64,000 nt of DNA from Antarcticimicrobium sediminis (lineage in GTDB: Bacteria; Pseudomonadota; Alphaproteobacteria; Rhodobacterales; Rhodobacteraceae). The stretch is from contig NZ_SMFP01000003.1 in the NCBI RefSeq assembly GCF_004348975.1, positions 248,001 through 312,000 of the forward strand. The letters are read 5' to 3'. A program made the translations under genes and the position numbers. Numbering within the stretch: position 1 is the first letter of the stretch; each line of letters starts with the position of its first letter. The notes beneath the pieces were generated by a model. The model ran no database searches, had not been told where the DNA came from, and saw only the letters and a program-made list of their open reading frames with translations. Positions 60,102 through 64,000 of this stretch are shown in pieces.

Positions 60102-62066
60102 ATGCGCATTTCCTCCCTTTTCGCCGTCGGCCTGACCTTTGTTGTCGCAGCCATTCTCAGCCTTGTCGCCGCCGGTTTCGCGGTCTCTGCGGTGGAAGAT
60201 TCCACCGAGATCGGCGTGCGCCGATCCCTCGACGACGCGGGCCATCACTGGGCCGAGGTCGAAGCCGACGGGCTGCGGGTGGTTCTGGCAGGCATCGCGC
60301 CGGACGAGGCGACCCGGTTCAATGCCATCACCGTCGCCGCCCAGGTTGTGGACGCTGCCCGCGTCATCGACAACATGGAGATCGCCCCCACCGCCGACCT
60401 GACGCCGCCACGGTTTTCGATCGAGGTTCTGCGCAATGACAGCGGCATCTCGATCATCGGGCTGGTGCCGGTCGAAACCGACCGCGACGATCTGGTCGCT
60501 GAACTGAAGGATATTGCCGGGACACAGAAGGTGGCCGACCTTCTGGAGACCGCCGCCTATCCCACCCCCGAGGGCTGGGACGCGGCGATGCAATACGCCG
60601 TCGAGGCGCTGCGGGCACTGCCACGCTCGAAAGTGTCGGTCAGCGCCGGACAGGTCAAAATCACCGCCATCGCGGACAGCCGCGAGGCCAAGGCCGCGCT
60701 GGAGCGCAAGCTGACCCGCGCCGCACCGGCGGGGCTGCGGCTGGGGCTGGAGATCGCCGCGCCGCGCCCGGTGATCACGCCGTTTTCGCTGCGCTTTATC
60801 ATCGACGAAAACGGCGGGCATTTCGATGCCTGCTCCGCCGAAACCGACGCCGCAGGCGCGCGCATTCTGGCCGCCGGTCGGGCCGCCGGGTTGAGCGGCG
60901 AAGCCAGCTGCACCATCGGGATGGGCGTGCCCTCGCCCAACTGGGCGCGCGCAGCTGAGCTGAGCCTGTCGGCACTGGCCAAACTGGGGGCCGGATCGGT
61001 CACCTTTGCCGATGCCGATATCACGCTGGTCGCGGCGCAGGGCACCAATGCCGGGCTGTTCGACGCCGTGGTGGGCGAGTTGGAAAACGACCTGCCCGAG
61101 GTCTTCGCGCTGCACGCGGTCCTGCCCGCCCCCAAGGACACCGCCGGTGGTCCGCCGGAATTCATCGCCACCCGCAGCCCCGAGGGGCTGGTGCAATTGC
61201 GCGGCCGGCTGAACGACGACAACCTGCGGCGCATGGCCGACAGCTATGCCCGGGCGCGGTTCGGATCGGAAAGCGTCCATACCGCCGCGCGCCTGGTCGA
61301 GGGGCTGCCGGCAGATTGGCCGGTGCGGGTTCTGGCCGGGCTGGAGGCGCTGTCGAAACTGGCCCATGGGGTGGTGACCGTTTCGCCCGACTCGGTACGT
61401 CTGAGCGGGGTCACCCACGATGAAGAAGCCAGTGCCGATATCGCCGGGCTGTTGTCGGACAAGCTGGGCGAGGCCGAGGATTTCACGCTCGACATTACCT
61501 ATCAGGCGCCGCCGGAACCGGTGGCCGCCTCCCCCGAGCCAGAAGAATGCGAACGCCGCCTGAGCGCGGCGCAGGAGACAGGCAAGATCACCTTTGAGCC
61601 GGGCTCGGCCACCATCGCGGCCGCCTCGCAGGGCATCATGAACCAAATCGCCGATATCCTGACCGAATGCCAGGATCTGCGGCTGGAGATTCAAGGCCAT
61701 ACCGACAGCCAAGGCCGCGAGGAGATGAACCTCACCCTCAGCCAGTCGCGGGCGCAATCGGTGCTAAACGAACTGCGCGCGCGCCGCGTTCTGACCGCAA
61801 GCTTTGTCGCCGTCGGCTATGGCGAGACCCGCCCGATCGCCCCCAACGACACCGAAGCGGGGCGCGAGGCAAACCGCCGGATCGAGTTTCGCCTGATCCG
61901 GCCCGGCAACGAGGCCGAGGAAGAAAGCACATTGGACGCGGTGGCCGAGGAAACCCCGATCACCGAACCTGCCGACGACAACGCGGCCCCCATGGATGAC
62001 GCAGGCAACGACGAAGAGACTGGCGCGGAACCTGAGACCGACAGCAGCGGAGAGACAAGCGAATGA
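60102..62066 (+). CDS. OmpA-family envelope protein with BON-like repeats
   Basis: 654-residue protein. One N-terminal helix (about 5-27) anchors it, followed by several BON-like units (about 35-100, 100-165, 225-300, 335-410, 410-470) with the alternating pattern of ArfA/BON proteins. The OmpA C-terminal domain runs from about 510 to 610 (IQGHTDSQGREEMNLTLSQSRA; NRRIEFRLI), which binds peptidoglycan. A ~40-residue acidic tail ends it. It probably ties the inner membrane to the cell wall. ATG 60102 follows a weak AGAAGA site. Coupled to the next gene. Confidence 0.85.
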   Translation: MRISSLFAVGLTFVVAAILSLVAAGFAVSAVEDSTEIGVRRSLDDAGHHWAEVEADGLRVVLAGIAPDEATRFNAITVAAQVVDAARVIDNMEIAPTADLTPPRFSIEVLRNDSGISIIGLVPVETDRDDLVAELKDIAGTQKVADLLETAAYPTPEGWDAAMQYAVEALRALPRSKVSVSAGQVKITAIADSREAKAALERKLTRAAPAGLRLGLEIAAPRPVITPFSLRFIIDENGGHFDACSAETDAAGARILAAGRAAGLSGEASCTIGMGVPSPNWARAAELSLSALAKLGAGSVTFADADITLVAAQGTNAGLFDAVVGELENDLPEVFALHAVLPAPKDTAGGPPEFIATRSPEGLVQLRGRLNDDNLRRMADSYARARFGSESVHTAARLVEGLPADWPVRVLAGLEALSKLAHGVVTVSPDSVRLSGVTHDEEASADIAGLLSDKLGEAEDFTLDITYQAPPEPVAASPEPEECERRLSAAQETGKITFEPGSATIAAASQGIMNQIADILTECQDLRLEIQGHTDSQGREEMNLTLSQSRAQSVLNELRARRVLTASFVAVGYGETRPIAPNDTEAGREANRRIEFRLIRPGNEAEEESTLDAVAEETPITEPADDNAAPMDDAGNDEETGAEPETDSSGETSE

Positions 62067-62392
62067 ACAGAACTGAGTTCATCATCACCACGGCGATCAT
62101 CCTGTTCATCGCCTTTCTCGTCGGTTGGTTCGCCCATTGGCTGCTGCACCGCTTTTCCCGCGTCAATCAAAGCGACGTGGCCGATCTGGACCGGATGAGC
62201 CAGGAGTTGCATGAGGCCGAGGAAACCCGCGATCAGGCCATCACCTACCTGCAACAACGCGAGGCCGAGCTGACCAACCAGCTGTCTCAGACCGAAGCCG
62301 AGTTGAAGGCGGCGATGGATGGGTTGCGCGACGTCCGGCGCGAAGCAGAAGAGATGCGCGCGCATCTGGACCGCGTCAGACAGGCGCAATAA
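62063..62392 (+). CDS. Small membrane protein with coiled coil
   Basis: 109-residue protein: one N-terminal helix (FIITTAIILFIAFLVGWFAHWLL), then a charged coiled coil over about residues 37-107 rich in Glu, Gln, Arg and Leu. No conserved motif that I know. Its ATG overlaps the stop of the OmpA/BON gene as ATGA, so it is likely a partner of that envelope protein. The role is unknown; it could be a structural spacer or a scaffold at the cell wall. Confidence 0.65.
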   Translation: MNRTEFIITTAIILFIAFLVGWFAHWLLHRFSRVNQSDVADLDRMSQELHEAEETRDQAITYLQQREAELTNQLSQTEAELKAAMDGLRDVRREAEEMRAHLDRVRQAQ

Positions 62393-62427
62393 CCGGCCCA
62401 ATATCAGGCGCAGTAGGCGCGCGCCGC

Positions 62428-62457
62428 TCTTTCTGAAACACGGATCTTTCTGAAACA
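62428..62457. repeat. Direct repeat TCTTTCTGAAACA x2 in a convergent gap
   Basis: Two perfect 13-bp copies at 62428-62440 and 62445-62457, four bases apart, in the 135-bp gap between the coiled-coil gene and moaE. No hairpin or T run accompanies them. Confidence 0.7.
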
Positions 62458-62527
62458 GGCGGGGACGCGGGGACGGATCTAAGCCGGTGCTGCGGCGCAC
62501 GCGGATTTGGGCGCGCTCACCAGCGGA

Positions 62528-62971
62528 TTACCAGCGCTCGAGCGCGTCTTCGTCCGCATCCTTGGCTGCGACCCAATCGGCCCCCTCCGCAGTGATTTCC
62601 CGTTTCCAGAACGGCGCCCGCGATTTCAGGTAATCCATCAGGTATTCGGCCGCCTCGAAAGCGTCTTTGCGGTGCGATGCGGCGGTTGCGACCATCATGA
62701 TCATCTCGCCCAAGGCCAAGCGACCATGGCGATGAATCACCAGAACGTCTCCCAATGCCCAGCGGGTCGCGGCCTGCGTCGCGATCTCGGTGATCGCCTT
62801 TTCGGTCATGCCCGGGTAATGCTCGATCTCCATCGCCTGCAACCCGCCCCCGGGCAGGTCGCGCACGACGCCGGTAAAGGTCACGACGGCCCCGGCGCCA
62901 TCCAGACCGGCGGCAAAGGCGTTGGCCTCGTCTCCCAGATCGAAAGCTGCCGTTTGAACCGCGATCCGCAT
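62528..62971 (-). CDS. moaE: Molybdopterin synthase catalytic subunit
   Basis: 147-residue large subunit of molybdopterin synthase, which adds two sulfurs from MoaD to precursor Z. The segment VTFTGVVRD (about 30), IEHYPGMTEK (about 48), VATAASHRKDAFEAAEY (about 95) and the active-site lysines in YLKSRAPFWKRE are all present. It begins 4 bp after moaD ends, on the same strand, making the usual MoaD-MoaE pair. It closes the pgsA-moaD-moaE operon. Confidence 0.95.
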   Translation of the reverse strand: MRIAVQTAAFDLGDEANAFAAGLDGAGAVVTFTGVVRDLPGGGLQAMEIEHYPGMTEKAITEIATQAATRWALGDVLVIHRHGRLALGEMIMMVATAASHRKDAFEAAEYLMDYLKSRAPFWKREITAEGADWVAAKDADEDALERW

Positions 62972-62975
62972 CAGC

Positions 62976-63221
62976 TCAGCCGCCCGTCATCGGCGGGAAA
63001 AAGGCCACCTCGCGCACACCGGCAAGCGGGGCGTCGAAATCGGACAGATCCTGATCCAGCGCCACGCGCAGCGCGCTGAGATCGGCAAAGGCGGCGGCAT
63101 AGCGATCTTCGCGCGCGCGCAGCTCTTCGACCAGATCGGCCACAGTGGCGGCATCGGTCTCGACCGTCTCGCGCGGCAGGCCGATGCGTTCGCGCACCCA
63201 AGCGAAATAGAGAACCTCCAT
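62976..63221 (-). CDS. moaD: Molybdopterin synthase sulfur-carrier subunit
   Basis: 81-residue ubiquitin-fold sulfur carrier. It ends in the essential Gly-Gly (FFPPMTGG), which is adenylylated and thiocarboxylated by MoeB, and starts with VLYFAWVRERIGLPRETVET. The start shares a base with the pgsA stop (TGATG at 63221). It supplies sulfur to MoaE for molybdopterin. Confidence 0.94.
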   Translation of the reverse strand: MEVLYFAWVRERIGLPRETVETDAATVADLVEELRAREDRYAAAFADLSALRVALDQDLSDFDAPLAGVREVAFFPPMTGG

Positions 63222-63892
63222 CAGCGCCCCTCCCTCAAATGCGGCAAGGCTTTACGTAGGTAATCCAAGCCGGTGATCAAGGTCAGCGCGGCCGCGATCC
63301 ACAGCAGCCACAGCCCCAGCCGCCCCGACCAGATCATGCCATCCTGCATCAATCGCAACCCGTGCAGATCCTCGACCTCTCCATTCAGGACCTGCAGCAA
63401 AAGCGCCTCGTCCATGCCCCAAGAGTTCATCACCAAATGATGTTCAAAGATGCCCTGCGAGAACAGCGTCGCGATGGCGATCATCTGCGCCGTCGTCTTC
63501 CACTTGGCCAGTTTGGTGACCTTGAGCGTGCCGGCGGTGTCGCCGAGGTATTCACGCAACCCCGCGACGAAGACCTCGCGAAACAGGATCACCGTGGCAG
63601 GCAGCACCAACCAAGGGGTCCAATGCTTGGCCGCATAGCCGACAAGGATCATCAGCGCGATCACCACCATCGCCTTGTCGGCAATCGGATCAAGCATCGC
63701 GCCCAACTTGGTTTCCTGTTTCCACGCCCGCGCCAGATAGCCGTCAAACCAGTCCGTCACCGCCGCGCCGACGAACAGCACCAGCGCATACCAGTCAGCA
63801 TAGGGGCGGGAGAAATAGAGAAACATCACGGCAAGACCGGGGGCCGCGAGAAGCCGCAGAAGGGTCAGGGTATTTGGCACATTCCAACGCAT
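63221..63892 (-). CDS. pgsA: CDP-diacylglycerol-glycerol-3-phosphate 3-phosphatidyltransferase
   Basis: 223-residue membrane enzyme that makes phosphatidylglycerol phosphate. The CDP-alcohol phosphotransferase signature DG-x2-AR-x8-G-x3-D-x3-D is exact (FDGYLARAWKQETKLGAMLD then PIAD, about 50-74). Several helices follow. It heads the pgsA-moaD-moaE operon on the minus strand; in relatives uvrC often lies upstream, but the 108 bp here before the window edge show no gene. Confidence 0.93.
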   Translation of the reverse strand: MRWNVPNTLTLLRLLAAPGLAVMFLYFSRPYADWYALVLFVGAAVTDWFDGYLARAWKQETKLGAMLDPIADKAMVVIALMILVGYAAKHWTPWLVLPATVILFREVFVAGLREYLGDTAGTLKVTKLAKWKTTAQMIAIATLFSQGIFEHHLVMNSWGMDEALLLQVLNGEVEDLHGLRLMQDGMIWSGRLGLWLLWIAAALTLITGLDYLRKALPHLREGR

Positions 63893-64000
63893 GCGCGGAC
63901 CCTATACGCGCAATTTGAAATGTGGAAGCGGGCGCAGCAGAAATCTGCACGGGAGCAAGCCGTGGCGCGCGCGCAGCACAGACCTTGGGCGGGGACATTT

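Noticed and set aside
1-64000. CRISPR arrays, insertion sequences, prophage or integrase genes
   Set aside because: No regularly spaced repeats longer than the 25-bp-period set at 38944, no transposase or integrase motifs, no tRNA-flanked direct repeats were seen.
63893-64000. Possible upstream gene (for example uvrC) at the right edge
   Set aside because: The 108 bp show no frame with a recognisable C terminus; left as intergenic.

Overview
The window is a GC-rich, tightly packed chromosomal segment of an alphaproteobacterium, almost certainly family Rhodobacteraceae (roseobacter group). Pointers are the 44-residue aa3 oxidase subunit IV, a DmdC-like acyl-CoA dehydrogenase, plant-type GshA, HemP behind a TGA-N9-TCA iron box, gene strings typical of this family (pgsA-moaD-moaE; ubiA divergent from rsmE-gshA) and many ATGA/TGATG start-stop overlaps. 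I saw no rRNA, tRNA, CRISPR array, insertion sequence or prophage gene. The assignment rests on recognition of proteins and gene order, not on a search.

Left part (1-10.0 kb), nearly all on the minus strand and catabolic: a hydroxycinnamate-type operon (enoyl-CoA hydratase, MarR regulator, feruloyl-CoA synthase cut by the window edge); an operon of an arylformamidase-like hydrolase, AroQ and a fumarylacetoacetase-family hydrolase ending in a clear terminator; a fused E1 alpha-beta 2-oxoacid dehydrogenase coupled to a DAO-type flavoprotein; and an acyl-CoA dehydrogenase. From 10.1 to 14.7 kb a TetR gene diverges from a four-gene coupled operon (flavin monooxygenase, BASS-type transporter, two SDR-fold enzymes) whose substrate is unknown.

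Middle part (14.9-38 kb): a beta-hydroxyacid dehydrogenase; an RND efflux pair; hemP with an upstream coupled 31-codon frame and iron box; class I FBPase with a TTG start; a Tat-exported MBL hydrolase preceded by an ATTC-N8-GAAT dyad of SqrR/BigR type; phosphoglycolate phosphatase; a GMC oxidoreductase; a beta-oxidation operon (thiolase, FadJ, alpha-methylacyl-CoA racemase, PaaG-like isomerase); a five-gene Liv-type ABC importer; a thioesterase; AzlCD; a lipoprotein; and the tiny CoxIV gene.

Right part (38-64 kb): a DUF6173-like gene beside 25-bp repeats; MBL hydrolase plus DmdC-like dehydrogenase; TsaC/Sua5; YqgE; a DsbD-N-like protein; a Nudix enzyme; a second RND pump with a C-terminal membrane extension; MoaB; a phosphoesterase; a uracil-DNA glycosylase-like protein lacking most Fe-S cysteines; a coupled pyrB - two membrane proteins - catalytically dead pyrC' - plsY string; gshA, rsmE and ubiA; a BON/OmpA envelope protein with a coiled-coil partner; and moaE-moaD-pgsA.

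The main non-coding signal is a dispersed intergenic element with the core AAATACTC. It occurs in four gaps, once as an inverted pair, usually next to GC-rich hairpins. I found no strong sign of a wholly new defence or mobile system. The best leads are the pyrC' pseudoenzyme string, the TetR/FMO/BASS/SDR module, the SqrR-like operator and the hemP leader.
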